DNA of 64,000 nucleotides from Leptodontidium sp. MPI-SDFR-AT-0119 (taxonomy: Eukaryota > Ascomycota > Leotiomycetes > Helotiales > Leptodontidiaceae), in contig JAHLEZ010000008.1 in the NCBI GenBank assembly GCA_020726505.1, positions 2,046,001-2,110,000 of the forward strand. The letters run 5' to 3'. The notes below the pieces were generated by a model. That model was not told where the DNA came from. It saw only the letters and a program-made list of their open reading frames with translations, and ran no database searches. The position numbers and the translations under genes were made by a program. This document shows, piece after piece, positions 36,144 through 46,058 of this stretch. The first letter of the stretch is position 1. Each line of letters starts with the position of its first letter.

Positions 36144-38267
36144 ATGGACTCCTCCACCGACGACCGGGTGCTCCAGTCCAGATGGAGCTATCAAACAACA
36201 CAAACCGAACTCGAGGCGTGCCGTGTCGTTACAGAGGAGAACAGCAGGCTCCTTTTGGCCGCACAAAACACAGAAGCAAACAAAGATAAAGTGATGGAAG
36301 CTCAACGTCGAGCTGATGCAGCTCACATCTGGAACAATTACGTCTTCCTCAACAATCAACTACCAGACGCAGCCGATCCAAGCGACCCAAACGAGTGGAT
36401 TCGGAAGACAAATAATGGAGAAAACATTCCATCGCTGTTCGATACCTTCAGCATTATCGGCCGCGCAATCATTAAGGACAAAAAGATTACGGACTTTGAG
36501 AACAAGATGCCACGGTCGAAGCGTATCACCGAAATTCTTCAACAAAGATTATACGGAATTAGTTTCCAGAGCGGCAACAAAACCAAAGCAACTGTCAAGC
36601 ACGAAACCCAACAGAAATATGACTTTACAGAAAGTAGTCCCAATGGGGCTCCAGCAGACTTTCTCATATATAAGGAAACTGGGCTAGTCCAACGTCCCGG
36701 TTTCTTGTACAAAAAGATCCACAAGTTCGTCGTCGGACCGAGGGGTAAAGTCACCACCAAGCTCACCCAAAACTGGAAATCAGCGCAGGCCTTGTACAAG
36801 AATGACCCCGACAAAGTCAAGCTACAAGCTCCCATAACGCCCCTCGAAGATATTCGCATCAACTGGATCAAGGCTCATATCTCCGAAAAAGTTGGCCCAC
36901 AGACCACAAAAATCATTCATCATGGACGGGATGCAACATACTTCAGGCTCACGCAGGGTATATCGTCATCAATCATAAAGGACGTGGTATCGCAACTGGT
37001 TGACTGTTGTCCCGGCTGCCATGACAGAGTCGAAACTGCCGCGGAAGCAGCTGTAAAGGCCGAACCCAAGAGAGAAGACAGAAGAGCCGCCAAACGACAG
37101 GCCGAAGTCGCAAACGAGCCCGAGCAAGGTCCTTCCAACAAGCGACAACGAACAAACAATGGCCAACAAGCACAAGCGCAAATGCCAGAACAACAGTGGC
37201 CAGTTCCTCTTCCTCCCCAACTCGTTGTCAACAATTACCCCCAGCAAGAAGTCTTCAGCCAATTTCCTCAACAAACCCAGATTTCAGGCGGTCACTACGC
37301 GATGCCCGCTGCTGGGACGTTCGCCCCTGCTGGAGATTTCAATCTCGAACACATTGGATTCAACAATTACCCTATACCAAACCACCAGAACAACGGACAA
37401 ACAGATATGTTCTCGGTTCCTACTCAACCTTTCGTCCCTGCTGGAGATTTTAATACTGGACACATGGGATTCAACAACTACCTTAATCCAAGCGAGCAGT
37501 ACAACACAGGAACAGGTCTGTTCTCGTTACGTGCTGAACTTTCCGCCCATGGCTCTTATCAAAATCCCGAGCCTACTGGAACCCAACCAGCAAATGACGA
37601 GCAAGAAAACCAATCTCCATCTGGCGAAATCAACCACCTGAACATTGGAGGGGCCTCGAGGGTGCAAGAGCCTATTCCCGATACCGTTTCGGAAGTGATC
37701 GCACTAATGGACCGAGAGTTTCCTCCAGGATCTCTTGTGGGAGCTATATCCAATGTGGTAGTCGAAGGCGATGAACCCTCTGTATCTCAGCCAAAGATCC
37801 TGTCGCCAACGGTACCAGAAGCTATCCAACTTACCGATGCCGATTTTGATCATACATGGGACGAGCTGGTGGCCGATGCAGCAAACGGTGAAGCCACAGC
37901 ATCCAACGTTGCTGAGCCTATCAAGGAAACAGAGCCAACATCTAAGACTCAAGGACCTGTAACAATAAACGGGCTAACTTTCCCTGCCGGAGCAGTAGAC
38001 TGCAGGCTACCCAACGCTATCCAACCTGCCAAGGAGGCCATCAGCCAGGAAGCTAACGAAGATGACAACGACAGCAGCATCGATTACCTTTTCGAAGGAG
38101 AGGGGCCATCGTTCGAAACCGATTCCCCTTCAAATGAGATGATTAAAGACGTTCCCACCAATGGGCCCCAAGAATCCAACATTAAAAACACAACAAACTT
38201 CATCCTCACCGAAGATGAAACTGAGGTAATTTTGCGGGACAGCCGAATTATCTTCGGAACCATTTAA
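36144..38267 (+). CDS. Orphan protein with Gln/Asn-rich internal repeats
   Basis: I do not recognise a family. The protein is 707 residues if translation starts at the ATG at 36144, which has a good context (acaaaATGG); the frame is open upstream to 35583, so a longer form is possible. Residues 1-70 are charged and could form a coiled coil. Residues 80-300 look folded, with many Lys/Ile and a CCPGCHD segment. A bipartite-like nuclear signal (KREDRRAAKR and NKRQR) follows. A Gln/Asn/Pro-rich region then contains two copies of a unit with the core PAGDFN-x2-H-x-GFNNY-x2-P. The C-terminal third is acidic. A nuclear role is an inference from the basic signals only. No introns are needed. Confidence 0.7.
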   Translation: MDSSTDDRVLQSRWSYQTTQTELEACRVVTEENSRLLLAAQNTEANKDKVMEAQRRADAAHIWNNYVFLNNQLPDAADPSDPNEWIRKTNNGENIPSLFDTFSIIGRAIIKDKKITDFENKMPRSKRITEILQQRLYGISFQSGNKTKATVKHETQQKYDFTESSPNGAPADFLIYKETGLVQRPGFLYKKIHKFVVGPRGKVTTKLTQNWKSAQALYKNDPDKVKLQAPITPLEDIRINWIKAHISEKVGPQTTKIIHHGRDATYFRLTQGISSSIIKDVVSQLVDCCPGCHDRVETAAEAAVKAEPKREDRRAAKRQAEVANEPEQGPSNKRQRTNNGQQAQAQMPEQQWPVPLPPQLVVNNYPQQEVFSQFPQQTQISGGHYAMPAAGTFAPAGDFNLEHIGFNNYPIPNHQNNGQTDMFSVPTQPFVPAGDFNTGHMGFNNYLNPSEQYNTGTGLFSLRAELSAHGSYQNPEPTGTQPANDEQENQSPSGEINHLNIGGASRVQEPIPDTVSEVIALMDREFPPGSLVGAISNVVVEGDEPSVSQPKILSPTVPEAIQLTDADFDHTWDELVADAANGEATASNVAEPIKETEPTSKTQGPVTINGLTFPAGAVDCRLPNAIQPAKEAISQEANEDDNDSSIDYLFEGEGPSFETDSPSNEMIKDVPTNGPQESNIKNTTNFILTEDETEVILRDSRIIFGTI

Positions 38268-39306
38268 CAAAAAACTCCTCCCTAAAACCCTCCTTCCTTA
38301 CTGATTAAAAGCATACCCTACCCTCCTAAAAACTAGAGAAACAGACAACCAGACAACCCTTCAAAGAATTGGTCTTCTATGGAATTTAAATACACCTCGA
38401 CTTTCGACTTCAACTACTCAACGCCAACTCGATATTAGCAAAACCTTAAAAGAAATTCCCAAAAAAATCATAAAACAAAAAATCCACAAAAAAAGTTGAT
38501 CCACAATTAATATATAGTACCAGTTCGACTTTGACTTCATCTTCAACTTCGACTTCAACTTCAACTTCAGCTTCGACGCCTGCATGCCAAACTCGAACTT
38601 CGCCAGGGACGAACGCCAAAAGAAGAATGGGGGCTTTCCTTTATCTCTCTATTTTTTGTATTCGTGTCTGTTGTTGAGCGTGTTTTCTTTTTTGATCAGA
38701 AGTAGTTTTTGGGATTTTCAATCTTGACCGGGAGCTGGACGAACGGTTTATTTCTTTGGAAGGAAGGATGAAATTGTTTTATGGACTCTAAGAATGTAGC
38801 TAAACAAAGACACAAGATTTTTATTTTTATAAAGTACTGGAACCTTGAGTGATATGACTGATGTTGAGCTCTTATCCTTGATTTGACAGCTGTCGTACAT
38901 GTATTTGAAGATGGTCTGGTGATCGTGGTCGTTCATATCATGATATTTTCACCCAGGTTTGGAGGTTTCAATTATTGTCAAGACTACACATGCCAGTCAG
39001 TGAAGATAAAACAACTATACTGAGCAGAGTTTTTAACAGAAATGCAATTGGATTCGAATTGGCGTGACGTGTTCAAGTGAAGTTGTTGGCAGAGTTGTTT
39101 AATCCTTGGCATGTGTCGGACATGACCTTTCGGCGATGACAGCACTGGATTTAGACGAAAAACACAACATTGAGATCGAGGAGAAACAAGGAGTTCTGTT
39201 GCAAGCCTTGTTCCTGTTTCCTTAAATTTCTACTCCTTAAAACCTTGTAGAATAAAAAAAAAGTGGCAACAGTCCACTGAGGATGGGCACACTAGGCATC
39301 TAGAGG
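38268..39306. other. Intergenic region between orphan gene and transposon
   Basis: It contains the orphan gene's 3' flank, a CTTCGA/CTTCAA hexamer run at 38523-38578 and AT-rich sequence up to the transposon target duplication. No gene was seen. Confidence 0.6.
38523..38578. repeat. CTTC(G/A)A hexamer-type repeat
   Basis: Alternating GACTTCA and AACTTCA units with a period of about 6 follow the orphan gene. Similar units occur at 38397-38420. Confidence 0.8.
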
Positions 39307-39314
39307 GTATTACG

Positions 39315-39369
39315 GAGGAGTGATACACAGACGGCCCCCGTCTGTATATCCTCAGGGGTCCCCCCCTGG
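39315..39369 (+). repeat. Left terminal inverted repeat of MULE element
   Basis: Begins GAGGAGTGATACACAGACGG and contains a perfect hairpin. It matches the reverse complement of 41853-41908. Confidence 0.95.
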
Positions 39370-39497
39370 TTTACCGGCAGAAAAACATTAATAATACAAG
39401 TACTTACACATCTTATTTGTATAGAAGAGACAACTGAAACTGGTGAATAAGTACATATATAAATAATTAGGTACTAATAAAAATCAAGAAGTCAAAT

Positions 39498-41690
39498 TTA
39501 ATATTGAGTGCCCGGGATTACTTGAATATCCTGCCCTCCGTCTTGAGACCACGGCAATGTGTGAATTGGCTCTTCAAGCTGGTTTTCGCCCTGGAAATGA
39601 GGTATTCCACCTGTTCTAGGCATTACTGTTGTCCTCTCAAAAGGAAACGGACAATTACTCCTATTATGCCCTGTATGCCGACAACCCACACATCTCCTCC
39701 TGTCGTGATTATGTGGTGTACAAGATGAGCAATGGGCTAATCTAGCCCGCGAATTCTCGCGCGGAAGACGCTCAAATTGGCTGAGAATTCGCCCAGATTC
39801 TGCCAAAACCTGCCGATTATATTGTCGACTTAGAGCCCGTTGCTCTGCCTCTCTTGTACGACGGATTTGCCTTGATATTGGGTCGAGAATTGGTAGGGGG
39901 GGGAGCTCGTAGGTGTAGCCTGGTGCCGGTCGAATTAGGTGCTAATGAGGATGGAAATCGAAGGGAGTGATAGCTATAATATATATCAGTAATATACTAA
40001 GAAAATCAGTAGAGAAAGTCTTACCTTGATTATTAGCTTCACGCTCTTGAATAATATGCCAGCATGGCATTCCCATGGAGCGATTCCAACTACTCGTATA
40101 GCTTGGAGGGTTGCGTTCACCTTGATATTTCTGGAAAAGCTCATGTTATTTTCGCAATTGGTGCAAGCCAAAGTGAGTAATCTTACCAATCAATTAATAG
40201 TAAAATCGGCGTGAAAGGCTTGCTGGAGTGACTTGCGATTGCTGGTGTTTGTGTGCTGTAATCTCATTCAATTGAGAATCGACTGCTAATCGAATTGACT
40301 GCCATACACGCGTGAGGTCTTTTGTAGGTGCTCCAATCTAATTCTTCAATACATGGTGAGCTCCTTCTAATCGAGACGTTGAACTAAGGCCACTATTGAA
40401 GAATTGATTAATCCAAGCTCGAACGAAGTATTGAGAGTAAGGATTGAACTATTGGCCGATAACGTACACAACAGCTTCTCTCTCAAGATTATTAGTAGCC
40501 GTAGCCTGAAGTTCTGCAGGGGACGCGTTCGCAGATTCGACAGACTAAAGCTCGCCGTTATTCTAATGAAATTCGTCCTTGAATTCTTCTAACAAGTCGA
40601 GATATTGCCAATCGGATGATGCGTGAGCCACAGCAGCGAAACCTTTTATGAATTCCTCCCAGCGCTCTATAGTAGGGAACTTTCCTTTGCAGTTGACTAG
40701 CACGTTCTTAGAGATATGCCAGAAGTAGAGAAAGCGTTTCGTACGAATTACTAGAAAGGTGAGGTCAATGGCGTGTATTAAGGCCAATTCGCAGTCTGTA
40801 CCGATTATCGATAGGAAGAGACCTGGCTTGTATAAAGTACTGATTTTGCGTACAACAGCGAGGTAGTTTTCTTCGACTTCGGAATCTAGGAAGGCAAAAG
40901 CGACAGAAAACGATTTCCCCATGTTGTCAACTCCAAGCACGTCAACAAGAGGCATACCAAACTTATTAGTTTTGTAAGTACAGTCCAAAAGTAAGATATC
41001 AGGGTGCTGATTGAGGTAATCGATGCTCCGCGAATCTGCGACGAATAGGCTCGATATATGGCCGTCTCCATCTCTCGTATACTCAAATATCACCTTCCCA
41101 GCTACCTACTCAGCTTCCAAATCTCGAATCAAAGCCTCCGCAAGACTCTTATTTCCCCGCGCCAGTCGATTATGCCTCGCAACAACATTATATATATCTC
41201 GATGGGCAAGAATAGAGCCTTCGTCATGGCTACGGAAAACAGAGGCAGTTCGAGAGGCAGATATTCCGTTAATATAGTAGTTGACAATCGTGGAGAGTTT
41301 AGAGGAGGTGAGTTCTCGATGGCGGTGCTCTGCGAAGGCTTGAGGGTCTCCAGGAAGGTGATTATGCTCTCTTGTTGACGCGTCTTCAAAGTGGCAGAGC
41401 TCCCATTGACTTGTAGGTCGTTCCTTTGCGTTGATTCGAAAAGGACAGCTACTTTTGAAGGTCGTACGCTGACGTTTCCGATTTAAGTCGATAATCGTAG
41501 GCTTGAATTCGTGGCCACCCTTCTTACAACTCAACGTCTTGATTTCTCGTCCATTCTTTTTCGTACTACGCTCAGTAGTAAACGCATACCCAGCAGCAGC
41601 AGCATGAGCTTGTGCGGCATTAAAGAGAGCATCAAACGACGTATAAAAGTCAGTGGGAGGTAGTGAAAGAGACTTAATGGCGGAAGACAT
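39498..41690 (-). pseudogene. MULE transposase pseudogene
   Basis: Reading leftward from the ATG at 41690, the protein has a FAR1-like zinc DNA-binding N-terminus (CKKGGHEF, CPFRINA, REHNHLPGD). A MULE catalytic region follows: DCTYKTNKFGMPLVDVLG, EENY, TDCELAL, then FWHISKNVL. After that come YFVRAWINQFFNSG and a C-terminal zinc knuckle, CSSC-x12-C-x2-C with GHNRSNC. One TAG at 41106-41108 splits the first two segments, which otherwise share a frame. More stops follow (TAG at 40563, then several TAG/TAA). Most can be explained by CAG, CAA or TGG turned into stops, a RIP-like pattern. A plausible intron with GTAAGA lies near 40023-39966. The transposase cannot be made intact. Confidence 0.88.
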
Positions 41691-41852
41691 GTCTGCGAAA
41701 GTTGAGAGAGTAATTGGTAGATAGCAATTGGAGGTGAGAGAGGATGCAAGCTGATGAACGCGTTCAATCCAGTACAACGATTCCTTACAAATTCTGGTGG
41801 TAAAGCAAGTACCAGGCTCACCGCTGCCATTTACGGTCACCGCCTACGCTAG

Positions 41853-41908
41853 CCAGGGGGGAGACCCCTGAGGATATACAGACGGGGGCCGTCTGTGTAT
41901 CACACCTC
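41853..41908 (-). repeat. Right terminal inverted repeat of MULE element
   Basis: This is the inverted partner of 39315-39369, with one extra base in the CCCCCC run. It ends at the target duplication. Confidence 0.95.
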
Positions 41909-41916
41909 GTATTACG

Positions 41917-42952
41917 TTCCTTCCTGCTCCTCCACATCATCCCTTTGAGCCCAAGTCTGCGAGTAATTTCCTCCTCCAAGCTTTCTCCGGCTGAATGAGG
42001 TTAACTCGCCTCAGAAATAATTACCAAGCACCAAACCCCTTTTCCTCCTCGCAATTTCCACCAAACCAGGACCCTCGGTTAGGCTAGGCGAGAACGGACC
42101 TCACCCTATCCTATGTGCGAAGGCGCGCGACATTGAAAACCGGCCATCTGGTCAAGCGAGAGTTTGTCGCAACAAGACCCTCGATTTCCAAAGTTATCAT
42201 ACGTTTTCACGACATTAATAAATGCAAATATTTTATTGATATGAGATTTAGATGTTAAAGTTTATCCCTTATAAGAGAGAATTTAATTTGATAGTGGAGT
42301 TTCTCGGATGCACGCTTTTGAAAACGTTAGTATTTTGGTGTCTCGCCAAGCTTTTAAATGGCCGGATTTCAATGCTCTCTCTCCCCGAGCCACGGTCGAT
42401 CCATTCATCACCTCGTCCCGCCCCCTTGAATTGGACGAATCTCGCAAATAAGAATCTCGCAAACTCTCCGTTATGCAAGGCTCGTAGAGTCTTTAGCTGC
42501 GCAGCGGCTCATCGCGAGCCTTGGCATGCGAAGGACGTTGAGCAAGCGCAACTTCACGAGAACTAGCGCAAGCCAATTTGCACGTCCCTCAGGAATTGAA
42601 TATGGCTTCATGCTGAAAATCACAACAAAGTTCGCCATGACACTTGTTGTTTTGACTAGGCCGATGGCTGCTCCCAGGCCGTGTACACTTAGAATTTCGA
42701 GGCTATTCATAAAATGTCAGGAAACCAAGACGCGATGTTCATCCCATATTTCCCACGGACAGCTGCGATCATCTTCCTCTTGTTCTTCCTCCTCCTTCGC
42801 TTTTCCTTTTCATGTTCTTGATATCTAAAGGGCTTTGTTGCTTCTTGCCACTCTTTATCTTGCGGTCTTTTGATCATTTCAGTCATTCATTACCGGACAG
42901 CAGTCATTCGCGTCTTGTTTCATTCTAATTTCTCGAACCACGCGACGTTTCG
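41917..42952. other. Intergenic region, no gene seen
   Basis: It lies between the transposon and the chitin deacetylase gene. The last few hundred bases (pyrimidine-rich, 42740-42950) are the likely promoter of that gene. No coding feature was recognised. Confidence 0.6.
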
Positions 42953-44984
42953 ATGCGTTCTAATTTGGCCACATTGGCTGTGAGCCTCACTCTTTTTGGT
43001 TTTTGTAGTGCCCTTCCTGCAGAGGACGCTGGTCTTTACAATTCTCTTTTGAAGCGTGTGGTCGTCATCAGCCCGGATAACACTTGCGGAACCCTTTTCA
43101 ACGGTGCCAACAGCAATTACTCTTGCGATGCAACGGTGAATGCAGGAGGTTGCTGCTCACAATACGGCTATGTACGTACAACTTCTCAACCAGATTTGGA
43201 CTTGAGACATAACTTCCTCTCGAATCGCTTCTTTTGAATCACAGTTGCGATTCAGCGGAGCAAATCCACTGGTCGAGGCTCACTGTCGAAGCCAACGCTA
43301 ACTCTCATGCAGTGTGGGAATACGACTGATTACTGTGGAACTGGCTGTCAATCTTCTTTCGGGATTTGCACACCTTCCGAAACACCACCAGCCGAAGACG
43401 ACTTCACTTGTGGCCCAAGCAACAGCGGGAAAGTTTGCTCCAGTGGGCTTTGCTGCAGCCAGAATGGATATTGTGGAAATACTACCGACTACGTATGTAC
43501 AAATCCCGCATATTTCCCTCAAATAGCTGGGATAATGGATTTGAGTGCTTGTCTTCGAAGCAAGCATGCTGTGGGATTCAATACGCAATATTTCCTTAAA
43601 TCAGCGCTGATACTTATAAAGTGCGATACTGGTTGCCAATCTGCCTACGGCATCTGTACTCCTGGGTCTGAGCCTGCTCCTGGTGGCACCTGCGGGCCCA
43701 ATTTTGGCGGTGCGAAATGCTCAAACAACCAATGCTGCAGCTTTTCGGGTTACTGTGGAACAACTCAAGATTATTGTGCCGATCCTGGAAGCTGCATGTT
43801 AGGATATGGTCGTTGTGATTCTGATCTCACCCCGGCTGGACCATCCACCATCAATGCTCCCAGACCATTGAAGGGCTCAATCAGCTATACGGATGACATC
43901 TATGATTGCGATAAACAAAGGGTAGTTGCTCTGACCTTCGATGATGGGCCATACCAGTACACCGCCGAACTCCTGGACATCCTCAAGAAGTATGGATTTA
44001 CAGCCACATTTTTCATGACTGGAAACAACAACGGAAAGGGATCTATTGATACCACTGCACCATACCCTGACCTGATTAAGCGCATGGTTGCTGAAGGCCA
44101 TCAGGTAGCATCACACACGTGGTCTCATTATTCGTTGTCCAGCAGCTCGCGGGATCTCCGAATCTCCCAAATGGTGAAGAACGAGATGGCCTTCAACAAT
44201 ATCATCGGAATGTGGCCTACTTATATGCGGCCGCCTTACTCTGACTGTACTGAAGAGTCTGGTTGCTGGGATGATATGAAGTCTCTCGGCTATCATCGTG
44301 TTTACTTCGAGTAAGTGGCCTTTGGATTTGCTTGAAAATTATTCCCTTTTTTTTCTCCCTCGTGCACTGACTCCAATGTGATATAGTCTTGATACACAGG
44401 ATTACCTGAATCCTCTCCCATCGCAGGTTCAGAAGTCCAAGGACATTGTGAAGCAGCAACTAGCCATTCCAGGAGTGACCGACTACCTCTCTATTCAGCA
44501 TGATATTGGTCAGCAGTCTGTCGCAAACTTGTCGTCTTACTACTTCGATCTCATCCAGAAAAAGGATTGGAAGGGTGTAACTGTGGGCGAATGTCTCGGA
44601 GACCCCAAAACGAACTGGTACCGCTCTCTCGGTCGCGGGTCCACCACAACATCTCCCGCTACGACAAGCAGGCCAACTGCAACCACTACATCGTCGCCAG
44701 CAAACTCCCCCACAGTCAAACCTCCAACTACCAATCCCCCTCCGCCATCAACCCCCAACTGCGCCTTCCAGAATGATAAATGGTGCGGAAATATCAAGCC
44801 TTTCACAACTAGGTTTGGCTGCAGCGTATCTATGATTGATTGCCACATCAATGTCCACAAGTGTTACAAGGGTGGACTTGGTTGGGGAACTTGCCAAAAG
44901 TATAGCGATGCATGCTCGAAGTTGAAAAATTACTGCAGGAATTGCAACCTGTTTAGCTGCAATAGTAAAGGTTTTACTTACTGA
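42953..44984 (+). CDS. Secreted chitin deacetylase with three chitin-binding domains
   Basis: Four exons (42953-43171, 43313-43492, 43622-44310, 44387-44984) give 561 residues. A signal peptide covers about residues 1-20. Three hevein-type ChtBD1 modules follow, rich in CC-S-x-x-GYCG and DYC motifs. The carbohydrate esterase 4 NodB domain has all main motifs: LTFDDGP (Asp240, Asp241), SHTWSH (metal-binding His298 and His302), RPPY with Arg336, and IQHDI. A Ser/Thr/Pro linker leads to an unusual C-terminal domain of about 70 residues with many cysteines. The enzyme would remove acetyl groups from chitin to make chitosan, at the cell wall or outside the cell. Chitosan formation can protect fungal walls and hide chitin fragments from plants. 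The second intron is 129 nt and lacks stops, so retention would keep the frame. Confidence 0.93.
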
Positions 44985-45944
44985 TTGGTTGGCTGACTTG
45001 CTTTCAATTTCGTTCGAGAGGGATGCGGAAAGGGTAGCATCTGCATGGCGCTGAGAGTGTATGTGGTAGGCAGTTCGCTGGAAACAGGTCAATGTAAAGT
45101 AATATACAAGCACTATAAGCCATCCTACTTTATAAAATATTGCTTCATGAAATTTTTTAACTAATCAGCATATATTCGTCCAATCATACTTCTCGTGGAA
45201 AGAGAGAAAACGAAGATCAAGTGGTCCACGTTTCCATCACGTGGTTACAGACCGAGTACAGTTGAGTTTCAAAATCATAGTTTACTTCCTTCTAAATGTC
45301 ACTTATTACGAAACTCGCTTTGAGCCGCATCAGCCCGAGTATCACGCGGTGATCGGTGTCCCAGAAATGCAAGGCCCGGTAGAGAGAAGCTATCCACTCC
45401 GGTTGCCAAGATGAAGCCACAGACTAGGGGACGCCCGATTAATGTGGTAAATCTTACTCCCTGCCAAATACCATGCTTCTTCGGATTCAACCATTGGATA
45501 CTTGTTTGTCGCCACTGGGCCGCATATTCCGAGAGCTATGTGTAAGGCAGCATCAGAGATTCACGAGCCAGCAGTCCCCGTAAGGCTGAGGTTAAAATAT
45601 ATGGACTCGATTTCCCGCTGGTTTCGCCATAACTTAAGCCCATGATGACCATGAAGTTGGGAATCGAGTATTTAAGTTACTCCAGAGTTGATTTATCACT
45701 TTTCAAGTCTTCTCCAGCGTCAGGCTGTTGGCGTTTTCGACGCAATGAAGAGGTTGAGCCTCTCTTGCCACTTTTAGTTTCTCTGCACAAGGCGGACTGC
45801 TCAACGCCCGGTAATAAGGCTTTGCCAATCAAGTCTCGATTTTGTCTCTCTTCAACGCCTCTATGCAAGGAGTCATTCATTTTGGGAGGGCATGTTCACC
45901 CAGCCGATGCTCACTAGCTCTTAGGCAATGCAACCCTTAGGCTT
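44985..45944. other. Intergenic region, no gene seen
   Basis: Contains the 3' flank of the deacetylase and the 5' flank of the RBR ligase gene. A CACGTG motif lies near 45239. No gene structure was found. Confidence 0.55.
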
Positions 45945-46058
45945 ATGCCCCACGTTGTACAAATTCCCATCTTATCCTTCTTCTTTCGTCCCAGTATTTC
46001 CAGCCTCACTAGGAATTTTTCTGGCAGCCTCATACAATCCGAGGATCTGGTTATATTC

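Larger units (their letters stand above)
39307..41916 (-). mobile_element. Mutator-like (MULE) DNA transposon with TIRs and target duplication
   Basis: The element spans 39315-41908 (2,594 bp). Its ends are inverted repeats of 55-56 bp (39315-39369 and 41853-41908), identical except for one substitution and one indel near the edges. Both ends are flanked by the same direct 8-bp GTATTACG (39307-39314 and 41909-41916), the target-site duplication. Each repeat contains an 8-bp perfect palindrome arm, ACAGACGG facing CCGTCTGT. The only gene inside is a MULE-type transposase on the minus strand, now broken by in-frame stops. High similarity of the ends with a broken gene suggests it inserted fairly recently, or was mobilised in trans, and was then inactivated. 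Confidence 0.93.
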
